Origin: Planctomycetaceae bacterium
GTDB taxonomy: Bacteria > Planctomycetota > Planctomycetia > Planctomycetales > Planctomycetaceae
NCBI GenBank assembly: GCA_028284145.1
Contig: JANQSH010000093.1
Coordinates: 1 to 64,000, forward strand
Direction of reading: 5' to 3'
Length of the DNA stretch: 64,000 nucleotides
The number at the start of each line of letters is the position of its first letter. Within the stretch, counting starts at the first letter, position 1. The notes beneath the pieces are model-generated. The model was not told where the DNA came from. It did not search any database and worked only from the letters and a program-made list of their open reading frames with translations. The position numbers and the translations under genes are program-made. This document shows positions 8,931 through 17,923 of this stretch, in pieces.

Positions 8931-10361
8931 ATGGCGTCGATGGTGACAATGTCGCCCTGGGAGTTTGGTTTGACTGTCGCAGTAACCCAACCGCATTCAG
9001 AATCGACACGACATCCCGAATGGGATGCATGGATTGCCGCGCTGGCCGGGTTTTCAGTTGCAACTTCAACTTCATTGATGCAGGTTGCCATTGTACTGAT
9101 CATGACACGCTGGGTGTTCACAGCCAACGCAAAGGAATCCTGGCGGGCGATTCGGTCGAACTACTTTGTGTGGTTTTCGTTGTGCATCTATGGAGTGATA
9201 CTGTCATCAATAATCTACGCGGAAGTTCCGTTTACAAATTCGCTGCGCGATCTTGGAAAATACCGTGACCTGCTATATACCCCCATTTTGTGCATTCTGT
9301 TCTCTGCGGGAAAACTGCCAATCCGAATGGCAATCCAGTCCTTCCAGGCAGGAATGGTCGTCAACCTGATCGCTTCTGCCTTAATGTACTCTGGCTTGCT
9401 GACATCTCATCATGGCGACGAAGGCTGCTCGTATTTCAATAATGAGATCACCCACAGCATCCTCATGGCATTTTTTGCCTACCTGATGGTACGAAACGCT
9501 TTGTTTTCATCAGATCACCGCAAAAGAATTATTTCGGCAATCCTTGCGATGGCAGCGTATCACAACCTCTTCTTCCTCGCGGCAGGAAAAACGGGGTGGG
9601 TGGTAGCACTCGTTCTGTTAACGTTGTCGTGTTACCAACGTTTCAAAATCGCGGGAGTCGCCATCGGGCTGGTATCTGCTTCGATACTGGCTATCGGGAT
9701 GTATAGTGGACACGCTGGAATACAAACTCGCGTTGACGGCGGTTTCGCCAATGTGCGGCAGTACTTCAAAGAAGGTTCTCGAAACGCATCGGGACATATG
9801 GGAAAACGGCTCGATCTGTTTCACAGCAGCGTAGAGTTGGGAGCACGGCATCCCTGGTTCGGTATCGGTGCCGGCGCATTTCCACTTCACTATTCGGACT
9901 ACTCCCGGGTCAATAACACTTACTACAGGTCACACCCTCACAATCAGTACCTCCTGTTCCTTGTCGAATATGGCATTGTTGGGCTGTCGATTTTGATTTT
10001 TTACTATCTCTACTGTCTGTATGGCTGTCGACATCTTCCCAAGCCCCTGTGTGATCTCGCCGAGGCGGTCACCGTGACTCATCTGGTTGCAGGTCTGTTC
10101 AACAGCTCGCTTATCGAATCCAAAGAGGGGTTTCTGTTTGTCTTTTTCCTGAGTGCCTGCTTCAGTCAACTCGGCACAGAGAAAAAGTCATCCTCCACAT
10201 CTCTCATGGAGACTGAGGTCTCATCACTTAACGATCATCCCGCATGTGAATCACTGCCGATTGGAGATCAACGGGTCGATTCCAATGGGGTCGATCTTTC
10301 CAATGGGGCAGATCTTTCAGACGTTTCGCCCATTCCGCAACGTGATCGATGGTCAGCCTGA
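8931..10361 (+). CDS. O-antigen ligase-like membrane protein (second copy)
   Basis: A protein of about 476 residues with roughly ten hydrophobic segments. The Wzy_C/WaaL signature is clear: HPWFGIGAGAF, then 20 residues later SHPHNQYLLFLVEYG, as in O-antigen ligases and bacterial oligosaccharyltransferases. It should move a finished glycan or repeat unit from an undecaprenyl carrier onto an acceptor at the periplasmic face. The start is uncertain: the frame opens with TTG at 8880, and ATGs at 8931, 8940 and 8949 all lack a clear Shine-Dalgarno. The C-terminal 50 residues are polar and contain a short duplicated SNG-x-DL unit, mirrored by an imperfect 18-bp tandem repeat near 10,276-10,308. 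It is on the opposite strand to all its neighbours. Confidence 0.8.
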   Translation: MASMVTMSPWEFGLTVAVTQPHSESTRHPEWDAWIAALAGFSVATSTSLMQVAIVLIMTRWVFTANAKESWRAIRSNYFVWFSLCIYGVILSSIIYAEVPFTNSLRDLGKYRDLLYTPILCILFSAGKLPIRMAIQSFQAGMVVNLIASALMYSGLLTSHHGDEGCSYFNNEITHSILMAFFAYLMVRNALFSSDHRKRIISAILAMAAYHNLFFLAAGKTGWVVALVLLTLSCYQRFKIAGVAIGLVSASILAIGMYSGHAGIQTRVDGGFANVRQYFKEGSRNASGHMGKRLDLFHSSVELGARHPWFGIGAGAFPLHYSDYSRVNNTYYRSHPHNQYLLFLVEYGIVGLSILIFYYLYCLYGCRHLPKPLCDLAEAVTVTHLVAGLFNSSLIESKEGFLFVFFLSACFSQLGTEKKSSSTSLMETEVSSLNDHPACESLPIGDQRVDSNGVDLSNGADLSDVSPIPQRDRWSA

Positions 10362-10380
10362 TTCCAATGACCTGCTGGAC

Positions 10381-10486
10381 TGGAGCGTATTACGCTCTTC
10401 CTCCATGCCGCGATGAGCGTCGTTTGGCCTGCAAACAAAGGCCCCCCACGAGTCAGAGACGTCACACCAGAAAGTAAGCTGCTCTA
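10381..10486 (+). repeat. Dispersed 105-bp TIR element, copy B
   Basis: Begins TGGAGCGTATTACGCTC and ends AAGCTGCTCTA, with the GGCCTGCAA core and the CCCACGAG and ACGTCACAC blocks at the same spacing as copy A (both 106 bp). It lies between the convergent ends of the ligase-like gene and ptmA. Confidence 0.85.
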
Positions 10487-10514
10487 TTCAGTCGATTCCC
10501 TTCTGGCAGGTTTC

Positions 10515-11318
10515 CTACCAGACTCCCCATCCACCGTCGATACACAGATTCTGGCCGGTGACATACGCGGAAAGGTCGCTCGCCAGATAGCAAACAGCTC
10601 CTTTGAAATCCTCTTCGGTCGCCATTCGCCCAAGTGGTGTTCGCTGTTCGTATCTTTCCACGAACTTCTGGTCCTGATTGCGAAAAACGCCACCTGGCGA
10701 GATTGCGTTCACTCGAATGTCGGGAGCGAGAACGGTGGCACACCAACGGGTAAATTGGATAACGCCACCCTTACTGGCAGCGTAGGCGGCGGGGCTGCCC
10801 ATCCCGGTGCCATCGTAAAGCCGAAGATCTGGCCCGTAAACGCCATAAATGCTGGATACATTGATAATGCTCCCACGTCCCGATTTACAAAGAAAGGGGA
10901 CTGCAGATTGCGTCAGGCTGAAGACAGCGGTCAGGTTGACATCACACGCACGGCGCCATGTTTCGAGAGACTGTTCTTCAAACGGGACGACCCATCCCGG
11001 AAGTCCACTGGCACCGACGAAGGCGGCGCAATTCACAAGGACATCCAAACCTCCCAATTCCTCGACAATTTTTTCAGGAAGCGCGCGGACCACATCGTCG
11101 TCAGCGAGATCAGCAGATAAACCGGCAACCGGATTTTGAAACTGACTCGCCAACCGGGTCGCGACAGATTGACAGCGCGCTTCTTCCAGATCAATGATTG
11201 CCACTGAAGCTCCCAATTCGGCAACCGCTTCCGCCAGCGCCTCACCGATGTTCCCCGCACCTCCCGTGATGGCGACACATCGATCTTTCAGGTCCATTAA
11301 CTCTTTTACGGTTTTCAT
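10515..11318 (-). CDS. ptmA: Short-chain dehydrogenase/reductase, PtmA-like
   Basis: A classical 267-residue SDR. The NAD(P)-binding TGGAGNIG is at 18-25, an N-C-A-A motif near 96, the catalytic NVSS at 153-156 and Y179/K183 in YAASKGG. The C-terminus (NLCIDGGWGVW) is typical. In Campylobacter, PtmA belongs to the legionaminic acid pathway, acting early in making the amino-sugar precursor; its exact reaction is less settled than the rest of the route. Its start overlaps the stop of the cytidylyltransferase gene as ATGA (11,315-11,318), which argues for translational coupling. It is the last gene of the eight-gene operon. The SDR call is firm; the pathway role comes from gene order. Confidence 0.85.
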   Translation of the reverse strand: MKTVKELMDLKDRCVAITGGAGNIGEALAEAVAELGASVAIIDLEEARCQSVATRLASQFQNPVAGLSADLADDDVVRALPEKIVEELGGLDVLVNCAAFVGASGLPGWVVPFEEQSLETWRRACDVNLTAVFSLTQSAVPFLCKSGRGSIINVSSIYGVYGPDLRLYDGTGMGSPAAYAASKGGVIQFTRWCATVLAPDIRVNAISPGGVFRNQDQKFVERYEQRTPLGRMATEEDFKGAVCYLASDLSAYVTGQNLCIDGGWGVW

Positions 11319-12034
11319 TCTGCTGCACGTTTCTGGATGAGAAATTCGGCGAAATCAAAGTCGATCTGCTCATCGATATCAATCGCGTGTTCAACCGGAA
11401 TCTCAATGGCTCCCACTCTGCCGGCCCAGTAGGAATCTGAATCAAGCACAAAGGATGGGGTTGTGATGTAGAACGCAGTGGATATATCAAATACCGGGGG
11501 AAAATCCTGTCGTCTGGCTCCAGGTCGGGGAGGCGGATTAACAAGGCGGACCATTCCATCGTGTTCGAAATGAACGACATTGAACGATGGGTGCCGGTTG
11601 GAACGGCTCACAGCGACAACCGTATCTGCCCCACCCTTCAAGAATTGTCGGATGCCCTGGTCAACTTCATCGGCTGTTCGCAAGGGGGACGTTGGCGACA
11701 GACTGACCATGATATCCATCTTTGGCAAGTTCGACTCGGAGACCCAATTCACGGCGTGTCTCCATGCCAACCGTTCCGGTGCATCATCGGAGGCAAGTTC
11801 CGGTGGTCTCAAGAATGGGACTTCGGCCCCGTAGTCGCGAGCCACTTCGGCAATTTCATCGTCATCGGTCGACAAAAAAATCCGACGGATCCATTTCGAC
11901 TCCTGCGCTGTGCGGATCGCATGGGCAATGAGCGGATAATCTCCCAGCATTCGGATATTCTTTCCCGGAAGCCCTTTGGAACCTCCTCTGGCGAATATCC
12001 ACCCATAGACTACAGGTCCTTGTTCCAAATCCAC
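11315..12034 (-). CDS. legF: Acylneuraminate (legionaminate) cytidylyltransferase
   Basis: This 239-residue enzyme belongs to the CMP-sialic acid synthetase family, which couples CTP to a nonulosonic acid to give the CMP-sugar used by glycosyltransferases. The CTP-binding signature ARGGSKGLPGKN is at residues 15-26, followed by the strand IFLSTDDDEIAEVA and the segment LPKMDIMVSLSPTSPLR. In this operon the substrate is most likely legionaminic acid, making it LegF (PtmB in Campylobacter). CMP-Neu5Ac or CMP-pseudaminate synthetases are close relatives, but the LegB/LegC/LegG genes favour legionaminate. It overlaps the upstream oxidoreductase gene by 25 bp and the downstream SDR gene by 4 bp. 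Confidence 0.85.
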   Translation of the reverse strand: MDLEQGPVVYGWIFARGGSKGLPGKNIRMLGDYPLIAHAIRTAQESKWIRRIFLSTDDDEIAEVARDYGAEVPFLRPPELASDDAPERLAWRHAVNWVSESNLPKMDIMVSLSPTSPLRTADEVDQGIRQFLKGGADTVVAVSRSNRHPSFNVVHFEHDGMVRLVNPPPRPGARRQDFPPVFDISTAFYITTPSFVLDSDSYWAGRVGAIEIPVEHAIDIDEQIDFDFAEFLIQKRAAE

Positions 12035-12933
12035 TCTCCTTCATCCGATGCTTTTTCGGCTGCATTGATCAGCGTGAGTGTATGGATGGCCTCGCGATAT
12101 GTACAACTCTCATCGTCTTCCGTCCCGAGCCCCACCTCGTGCATTTTTCGAAAAATATCATTACGCTCCAGCTTTACCTCGTCCATTTCGCCGTTTTTTA
12201 CAATTCGGCCTGCTATCAAGTCCAGTTCAATAGACCCTCCATCGTACTGGATTTCACAATTCCGCCGTGTATTGCGATCAAGGTAGTTCACCTGGCAGGC
12301 GACAGCCGGGCAGCGTTCCGTTTCCAACAAGAGACAGTATGTGTCGTCCGAATTGATCTCGAGGCTGCTGAATCGGCCCCCCAGGGCGGCAACACGTTTC
12401 CAACAGCCGGCAAACCACATCAGATAGTCGAATTCATGGCTCAGGTCTCTCAAGGCTCCCCCCCCACGTTCTTTTCGCGCGGAATAGCTCGCTCGATAGT
12501 CTGATCCTGGCCTCCAATCAGGAAGATATTGTCCGACATACGATTGAATTGAAACGAGCCTTTGGCCGCTCAGAATCGAACGAGCCTGTTGAATCAGCGG
12601 ATGAAAGCGCAACACATAACCAACTTTGACGGAAAACCCAAATTCAACATTGGCGGAAACGACCTCGCTGGCTAATGGCTTCTCGACAAGACACTGGCCG
12701 GAAAAACCGCAAGCCTGCAATTCCTGCATTGTTTCCCAATGTTCCGAAGTGGGATTGGCGATGACGACATATTCGGGTGTGAAATCCTGCATGGCATCGG
12801 AAAGGGTACGGTAAATGGAAACCGCGCCATCTTCCGCGTGTTGACTGACAATCGCCGTTTCCAACCCCATATCGCGAAGAACATCGAAATGGCGGCGTCC
12901 GATTGAACCAAATCCAACCACAAGGCATTTCAT
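12010..12933 (-). CDS. Gfo/Idh/MocA family oxidoreductase
   Basis: A 307-residue protein with an N-terminal NAD(P)-binding Rossmann motif (GFGSIGRRH at 7-15), an EKPLA motif near residue 90 holding the usual lysine, and a C-terminal alpha/beta domain containing a YRASYS segment and an LSHEFDYL helix with the conserved histidine. The family oxidises, reduces or epimerises sugars. In nonulosonic acid clusters a gene of this family often sits beside ptmA/ptmB, and Campylobacter ptmF occupies the same slot, although I cannot confirm family identity with PtmF from here. It starts 4 nt after the legG stop and overlaps legF by 25 bp. The sugar substrate is unknown. Confidence 0.8.
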   Translation of the reverse strand: MKCLVVGFGSIGRRHFDVLRDMGLETAIVSQHAEDGAVSIYRTLSDAMQDFTPEYVVIANPTSEHWETMQELQACGFSGQCLVEKPLASEVVSANVEFGFSVKVGYVLRFHPLIQQARSILSGQRLVSIQSYVGQYLPDWRPGSDYRASYSARKERGGGALRDLSHEFDYLMWFAGCWKRVAALGGRFSSLEINSDDTYCLLLETERCPAVACQVNYLDRNTRRNCEIQYDGGSIELDLIAGRIVKNGEMDEVKLERNDIFRKMHEVGLGTEDDESCTYREAIHTLTLINAAEKASDEGEWIWNKDL

Positions 12934-12937
12934 GATC

Positions 12938-14116
12938 TCAGACTTCGCTCAATTGGGGAACTGGCATATTGTAGAAAGACTTTTTGATCGAATTTCCCAG
13001 ATCTGCTTCCAGCAGATGGGTCACGATGTGTTCGGCAGTATCCGGCTTTTCGAAAGGTAAAGACATTTCCTGAATTCGACGGTTGAACTCCGCGTCAATC
13101 GCGACTTCTATCGCATTGACAATGCTCTCCGTGTCCGACGCACAATCAATAACACTCTCGGCACGCACACGACCTTTTTGCCGATCACCGATATTTACAG
13201 TCGGTTTCCGAAATGCGGGAGCTTCCAGAATTCCGCTGGAACTGTTTCCAATGACGACTGCGCACAGGTTCATCGCTGAGAGATACCGTTGCAATCCGAG
13301 CGACGAGACAGCCAGACAGCGTTCCGGTTGTTTGGCACCATAAGACTCGATTTGCTGATTGATGTGTGACCCGTCCGTATCGGCGTTTGCGTATGTCAGC
13401 AAGATCTTGAAATCCGGATATGTATCCAACGCAGCCAGGAGATTTCCGAATTGTTCTCCGGCCGTGGCCGACTCTAAAGTCACAGGGTGAAATGTGACCA
13501 GGAAGAAAGGTGCATCGAGATGGAAACGGAGTGACTCTTCCAATACAGGTCTGTCCATCAACTGTGCTTTTCGGATTGTCTCAACTCCCAATGCGCCAAC
13601 GTCATGGACAACGGCGGGAGATTCGCCAAGTTGAACGATCCGATTTCGGTATTCTTCACAGACCGGAAAATGCAGCACGGACATTTTCGTAATCGAATGT
13701 CGAAATGCCTCATCAACGGCTCCCTCTGTCGTTTCGCCGCCGTGTATGTGCGCAACAGCAATCCGGTGTACCTGAGCCACTGCTGCGATGCAGAACGTTT
13801 CGTACCGATCACCAAGCACCAGAAGGATGTCAGGTTTCAGACGTGACAGCGAATCGCTGTATCTGGACATCGCCAGACCCATCGATTGGCAGACTCCATG
13901 TGAGGAGTCGTCGAACTCAAGGATTGGCACTCGTTCATTGACTCTCAACTGGTCCAAATTGATTTCGTCAATCGTCATGCCGAATTGCTCGGAGAGATGA
14001 CTTCCAGAAGCAAGGATCTGCAATTCAAGGTCCTGGTTCTCGTGAATTCGGCGTGCGACTCCCCTGAGCAGCCCCCAGTCGGCGCGTGTTGATGTGAAGA
14101 TACATATCTTACGCAT
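12938..14116 (-). CDS. legG: NeuC/LegG-type hydrolysing NDP-sugar 2-epimerase
   Basis: This 392-residue GT-B-fold enzyme is of the hydrolysing 2-epimerase family. It removes the nucleotide from an NDP-2,4-diacetamido sugar and inverts C2, giving 2,4-diacetamido-2,4,6-trideoxymannose for the condensing enzyme. Family motifs are GDRYE (102-106), HIHGGE (123-128) and a nucleotide-binding GNSSSGILEAPAF near residue 295. In sialic acid pathways the homologue is NeuC acting on UDP-GlcNAc; next to LegB and LegC the expected substrate is the GDP-linked bacillosamine derivative. It overlaps legI by 8 bp upstream and is followed 4 nt later by the Gfo/Idh gene. Confidence 0.85.
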   Translation of the reverse strand: MRKICIFTSTRADWGLLRGVARRIHENQDLELQILASGSHLSEQFGMTIDEINLDQLRVNERVPILEFDDSSHGVCQSMGLAMSRYSDSLSRLKPDILLVLGDRYETFCIAAVAQVHRIAVAHIHGGETTEGAVDEAFRHSITKMSVLHFPVCEEYRNRIVQLGESPAVVHDVGALGVETIRKAQLMDRPVLEESLRFHLDAPFFLVTFHPVTLESATAGEQFGNLLAALDTYPDFKILLTYANADTDGSHINQQIESYGAKQPERCLAVSSLGLQRYLSAMNLCAVVIGNSSSGILEAPAFRKPTVNIGDRQKGRVRAESVIDCASDTESIVNAIEVAIDAEFNRRIQEMSLPFEKPDTAEHIVTHLLEADLGNSIKKSFYNMPVPQLSEV

Positions 14117-15116
14117 CGATCAGTTCATCCTTTTCGAATGTCCTGCTGGCGGTCTGTCCCACAATTTCGTTCCATAGCATCGGAGAAATGCCTGTTCCTG
14201 GTCGTTTTGCGGTCAGATTTTCTTCTGTGAACAACTCTCCCGATACGATTCGTTGTGCAGCGACGATGCTTTTGCGAGCAGTCGCCTTGTTCCTGGACTC
14301 GGAAGGAGATGGTCGTTTCACTGCATCTCCCAATGCAATCTCGATATTTCGAATGCCCGTGACCATGGATTGCAATTCGTCCGGTTCAAGCGATGCACGG
14401 TGGTCCGGGCCGTCCATTTCTCTGTCGAGTGTAAAATGCTTTTCGATCACACTTGCCCCCATTGCAACGGCAGCGATGGGAACTTCGATGCCGAGCGTAT
14501 GATCGGAATATCCACACCGAACGTCCAATTCTGCTCCGATCGTCTGCATCGCGCGTAGATTGACGTCGGCAAAAGGCGTCGGGTATTCCGTGTTGGCGTG
14601 AAGGATGCAGACGTTTCTTCTTTCTGTACCGGATTGAAGAAGGACGTCCAAAGCGGCGCGAATTTCATCCATCTCTGCCATCCCGGTTGATAAGACAATC
14701 TCCTTTCCGAGCGAGCCGATTCTGCACAGATAGGGCAAATTGGTGATTTCACCGGATGGGATTTTCCAGATCGGCATTCCCATGCTGTAAAGCAGGTCAA
14801 TCGAGGGATGATCAAACGGAGTCGACATGAAAAGGATGTTGTGCTTCTGACAGTATTTCTGCAATTCGTGGTGCTCGTCTTCATTCAATTCCAGTTTGCG
14901 AATCATCTCCAGTTGCGACTCGTCTGCATCGGTCGTCTTCTTTTGGTAGTCGGCTTTCTGAGAGTTCCGAGTCACCAGATTCTCAGCCTTGAACGTCTGA
15001 AATTTGACCGCATCGGCACCCGCATCTGCCGCGACTTCAACCAACCGAAATGCCTGCTCGATGCAGCCATTATGGTTGACGCCTGCTTCGGCAATAATGA
15101 AAACGGATTTGTTCAT
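14109..15116 (-). CDS. legI: N,N'-diacetyllegionaminate synthase (NeuB family)
   Basis: A 335-residue NeuB-family enzyme. It condenses phosphoenolpyruvate with a six-carbon amino sugar to give a nine-carbon nonulosonic acid. The N-terminal TIM barrel opens with EAGVNHNG (10-17) and contains KFQTFKAENL, a STGMAEMDEI segment and GYSDHTLG. The C-terminal 60 residues are the antifreeze-like SAF domain (KSIVAAQ through ENLTAKRPGTGI). LegI, NeuB and PseI are hard to tell apart by eye; the operon favours LegI. It starts on an ATGA overlap with the acetyltransferase gene upstream and overlaps legG by 8 bp. Confidence 0.88.
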   Translation of the reverse strand: MNKSVFIIAEAGVNHNGCIEQAFRLVEVAADAGADAVKFQTFKAENLVTRNSQKADYQKKTTDADESQLEMIRKLELNEDEHHELQKYCQKHNILFMSTPFDHPSIDLLYSMGMPIWKIPSGEITNLPYLCRIGSLGKEIVLSTGMAEMDEIRAALDVLLQSGTERRNVCILHANTEYPTPFADVNLRAMQTIGAELDVRCGYSDHTLGIEVPIAAVAMGASVIEKHFTLDREMDGPDHRASLEPDELQSMVTGIRNIEIALGDAVKRPSPSESRNKATARKSIVAAQRIVSGELFTEENLTAKRPGTGISPMLWNEIVGQTASRTFEKDELIDA

Positions 15117-15697
15117 TCACCTCGCTCCAGCCGTCCTGCCTTGACGAAAGAATTGGGTGGGATCGTCGCGCCGTTCACACAAGTTGCATTACTGCCCACG
15201 AATGTTCCGGAACCGATTTCTGCATGTCCGTTGACGATCGCGCCTGTTGAAATGTGACAATGGTCTCCCACAAGTGCATCATGTTCGACAAGAGCCTTGG
15301 TGTTGATAATGCAATTCTGCCCGATGTTTGCTCCCGCATTGATAATGGTGTCGTGCATCACAATCGTGCCTTCACCAATGGTGGCGGTCCGCGACACGTA
15401 GGCACGGGGAGACTTGATCACGGGAATGGAAAAATCGAGCCTTTTCAACATGGCAAACAATCTCTGTCGTATTTCTGCCGTCTTGATCTGGCCTACTGTG
15501 ATCAATGCCCAGGTGTAATTTTGTCGCAGATCGCCAAGCTGGTCATCGGTTCCGATTTGATCATAACCTGCAAGAGATTTGCATTCGTCCCGATCGACCA
15601 GACCGGCAATGCGATAACGGTTTTCAATTTCGATTACGTCGATGCAGGCCCGACAGTGACCACCAGCGCCCAACAGGATGATTTCGGGCTTGCTCAT
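15113..15697 (-). CDS. legH: NeuD/PglD-type acetyltransferase (LegH role)
   Basis: About 194 residues. An N-terminal Rossmann-like domain carries GAGGH at 10-14, as in NeuD/PglD proteins, and from about residue 95 there are hexapeptide repeats forming a left-handed beta helix (TIGEGTIV, NIGQNCII, LVGDHCHI, EIGSGTFV). Members acetylate the C4 amine of UDP- or GDP-4-amino sugars, or O-acetylate sialic acids. Between legC and legI the expected job is to acetylate the 4-amino group made by LegC. The frame extends upstream to 15,748, but the ATG at 15,697 overlaps the legC stop as ATGA and matches the family N-terminus, so I use it. Confidence 0.82.
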   Translation of the reverse strand: MSKPEIILLGAGGHCRACIDVIEIENRYRIAGLVDRDECKSLAGYDQIGTDDQLGDLRQNYTWALITVGQIKTAEIRQRLFAMLKRLDFSIPVIKSPRAYVSRTATIGEGTIVMHDTIINAGANIGQNCIINTKALVEHDALVGDHCHISTGAIVNGHAEIGSGTFVGSNATCVNGATIPPNSFVKAGRLERGE

Positions 15698-16845
15698 CGG
15701 AGATCGACCGAACTGCTGGGGACGTTGACGACGCGATCGGCAAGCCATTTCGCATTTTCAAGCGAGCCGGCGTGACATTTGCGATACATCTTCAACTCGC
15801 TGAGAAGCCCCCAAACTGGCCGGGTCATTACTCCGGCATCGTTCGTTGCTTCGAGAAAACGGTCTCGCTTTGCCTGATCATCCATGACAAGGGCATTCAG
15901 CCAGTAATTGGAATGAGCATGGTTCGGTTCAGTGATGAATGTCATATCGGTGTTGTCGAAAAACGAACGGTAGGCATCCGCCAGATTTCGCTTGCACTCC
16001 AGAAAATGGTGCAATTGCTCAAGTTGGGCACACGCCAGGGCAGCATTAATGTTGGGCATGCGGTAGTTATACCCGATCTCGTCGTGGTTGAACTCCCAGC
16101 GATGTGGCACTTTGGCTGTCGTTGTCAAATGCTTTGCACGCTGTGCCAATCCTTCATCATCGGTGATGATCGCCCCACCGCCTCCGGAAGTAATGGTTTT
16201 GTTGCCATTCAAACTGAAAACACCAAGCACTCCATATCGTCCGGTGTGCACGGAATGAAACCGGCTTCCGAGCGACTCCGCTGCATCTTCGACAACCGGA
16301 ATTCCATACCGATCGCAGATCTCGACGATCTGGTCGATGCGACATGGATGTCCGAATGTGTGCATCGGGACACAAGCTGAGATCGTTCGATTGGTTGCAA
16401 TGTTGATCAGACTTCCGGTGTGCGAATCTCGCTTTGTTTCTGAATCCAGGAATTGGGTGAGGGCATCCGGGGAAAGGCCAAGAGTATCTCGGTCAACGTC
16501 GACAAAGCAGGGGGTTGCGCCTGCATAAGATATTGCATTTGCTGTCGCAACGAATGACAACGACTGAGTAATGACTTCGTCACCCGGCTTCACACCGGCA
16601 ACTTGAAGTGCAACGTGAAGGCCACATGTTCCGTTCACAGTGGCCACTGCGTAACGGGCTCCCGTGTAAGCAGCGATATCTTCTTCAAACCGGTTGACGA
16701 ATTCACCAACGCTTGAGACAAATGTTGAATCAATGCATTGTTTGACGTATTCGAGTTCTCGTCCCCAGAAACGAGGCTCGTGAAGCGGGATGAAATCAGT
16801 CGTCCGGAAATGCGAACGAATAAAATCGATCACTGCGTCAAACAT
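15694..16845 (-). CDS. legC: LegC-family PLP-dependent 4-aminotransferase
   Basis: A DegT/DnrJ/EryC1-family aminotransferase of 383 residues. It puts an amino group on C4 of the 4-keto-6-deoxy NDP-sugar made by LegB, using PLP and usually glutamate. Visible landmarks are the NGTCGLHVAL PLP-phosphate loop (71-80), D187 in VVEDAAES, and the catalytic lysine K216 in NGNKTITSGGGG. The start is the ATG at 16,845, which overlaps the legB stop by 8 bp. A longer frame to 16,899 would lie inside legB and has no family similarity in its first 18 residues. Gene order LegB-LegC-acetyltransferase supports the legionaminate rather than the pseudaminate route. Confidence 0.87.
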   Translation of the reverse strand: MFDAVIDFIRSHFRTTDFIPLHEPRFWGRELEYVKQCIDSTFVSSVGEFVNRFEEDIAAYTGARYAVATVNGTCGLHVALQVAGVKPGDEVITQSLSFVATANAISYAGATPCFVDVDRDTLGLSPDALTQFLDSETKRDSHTGSLINIATNRTISACVPMHTFGHPCRIDQIVEICDRYGIPVVEDAAESLGSRFHSVHTGRYGVLGVFSLNGNKTITSGGGGAIITDDEGLAQRAKHLTTTAKVPHRWEFNHDEIGYNYRMPNINAALACAQLEQLHHFLECKRNLADAYRSFFDNTDMTFITEPNHAHSNYWLNALVMDDQAKRDRFLEATNDAGVMTRPVWGLLSELKMYRKCHAGSLENAKWLADRVVNVPSSSVDLR

Positions 16846-17830
16846 TGTACAAATCGGCTTTGTATTTGGCCAGATTCTTTTCGTCGACAAACCACTCAAT
16901 CGTTTTCTTCAACCCGTCATCGATGGAGAATTCCGGTTCAAACCCGGTCAATGAGTGGATTTTGGTGTTGTCGCACCACAGACGAAAGACTTCCGATTTT
17001 CCGGGGCGAATGCGCTGTCCTTCAGTGACAAAGGTGACGTCGCTTTCCATCAATTCTTTGATCTTGTTGAGTGTATCACCCACAGAAATTTCGTAGTTGG
17101 CTCCGATGTTTACCGTTTCACCGACAGTGTTTTCCGATTCCGCCAGCATCACGAACCCTCGGCAGGTGTCAAGCACGTAGTTGAAATCGCGGGTTGGCGA
17201 GACATCACCCAGTTTGATTTCCTTTTGGCCTGCCGCGATTTGAGTGATAATCGTCGGAATCACGGCACGGCCTGATTGACGAGGACCATACGTGTTGAAT
17301 GGTCGAGCGATTGTAACAGGAAGATCAAAAGCATTGAAAAAACTCATGGCCATCGAATCTGCCCCAATCTTGCTGGCACTGTAGGGCGACTGTGGCTGGA
17401 GAGGATGCTTTTCGTCGATCGGCACATATTGAGCAGTGCCATAAACTTCGCTGGTTGACGTATGGATTACACGTTTGCAACCGTTATCTTTGGCGGCCTG
17501 ACAGATGTTCAAAGTGCCTGTGACATTTGTGGCGACGTAGCTGTTCGGTGCCGAATAGGAATAGGGAATGGCGATCAGAGCCGCGAGGTGGAATACGACG
17601 TCAATATCTTTCGTAATCTCACGGCAAAAATGCGGGTCACGTACATCACCACAAACGACTTCGATGTCGCTCAGGTCAAGATCTTCCAGCCAGCCCCAAT
17701 AGTTGAATGAGTTGTATTGAGTCAGCGCACGGACATTGTGGCCTGTCGTGGCAAGCAATTCTGTGAGGTGCGAACCAATAAATCCGTCTGCACCGGTAAT
17801 CAATACGTGTGAGTTTGATTCTAGAGTCAA
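16838..17830 (-). CDS. legB: LegB-type NAD-dependent NDP-sugar 4,6-dehydratase
   Basis: A 330-residue extended SDR that converts an NDP-N-acetylglucosamine into the 4-keto-6-deoxy sugar, the first committed step of the pathway. It shows the NAD-binding GADGFIG (13-19), a TSTSEVYG segment with the catalytic Thr/Ser and Glu (124-131), and Y150/K154 in YSASK. The ALIAIPYSYSAP segment (84-95) is characteristic of the LegB group rather than RmlB or PseB. It is the first gene of the operon, whose promoter should lie in the roughly 90-bp gap before the flippase gene or further upstream. Confidence 0.88.
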   Translation of the reverse strand: MTLESNSHVLITGADGFIGSHLTELLATTGHNVRALTQYNSFNYWGWLEDLDLSDIEVVCGDVRDPHFCREITKDIDVVFHLAALIAIPYSYSAPNSYVATNVTGTLNICQAAKDNGCKRVIHTSTSEVYGTAQYVPIDEKHPLQPQSPYSASKIGADSMAMSFFNAFDLPVTIARPFNTYGPRQSGRAVIPTIITQIAAGQKEIKLGDVSPTRDFNYVLDTCRGFVMLAESENTVGETVNIGANYEISVGDTLNKIKELMESDVTFVTEGQRIRPGKSEVFRLWCDNTKIHSLTGFEPEFSIDDGLKKTIEWFVDEKNLAKYKADLYNV

Positions 17831-17923
17831 CAGTTGGATCCTTCCCTGAATCGATTCTGCATTCCAGCCAAATCCTGGCCATCGACGCCGTCACATATCA
17901 TGTTTCCGGAAGCACCATACAGA

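Noticed and set aside
8647-9075. Minus-strand frame of 142 codons between ptmE and the ligase gene
   Set aside because: Overlaps the ligase N-terminus and has no motif or Shine-Dalgarno.
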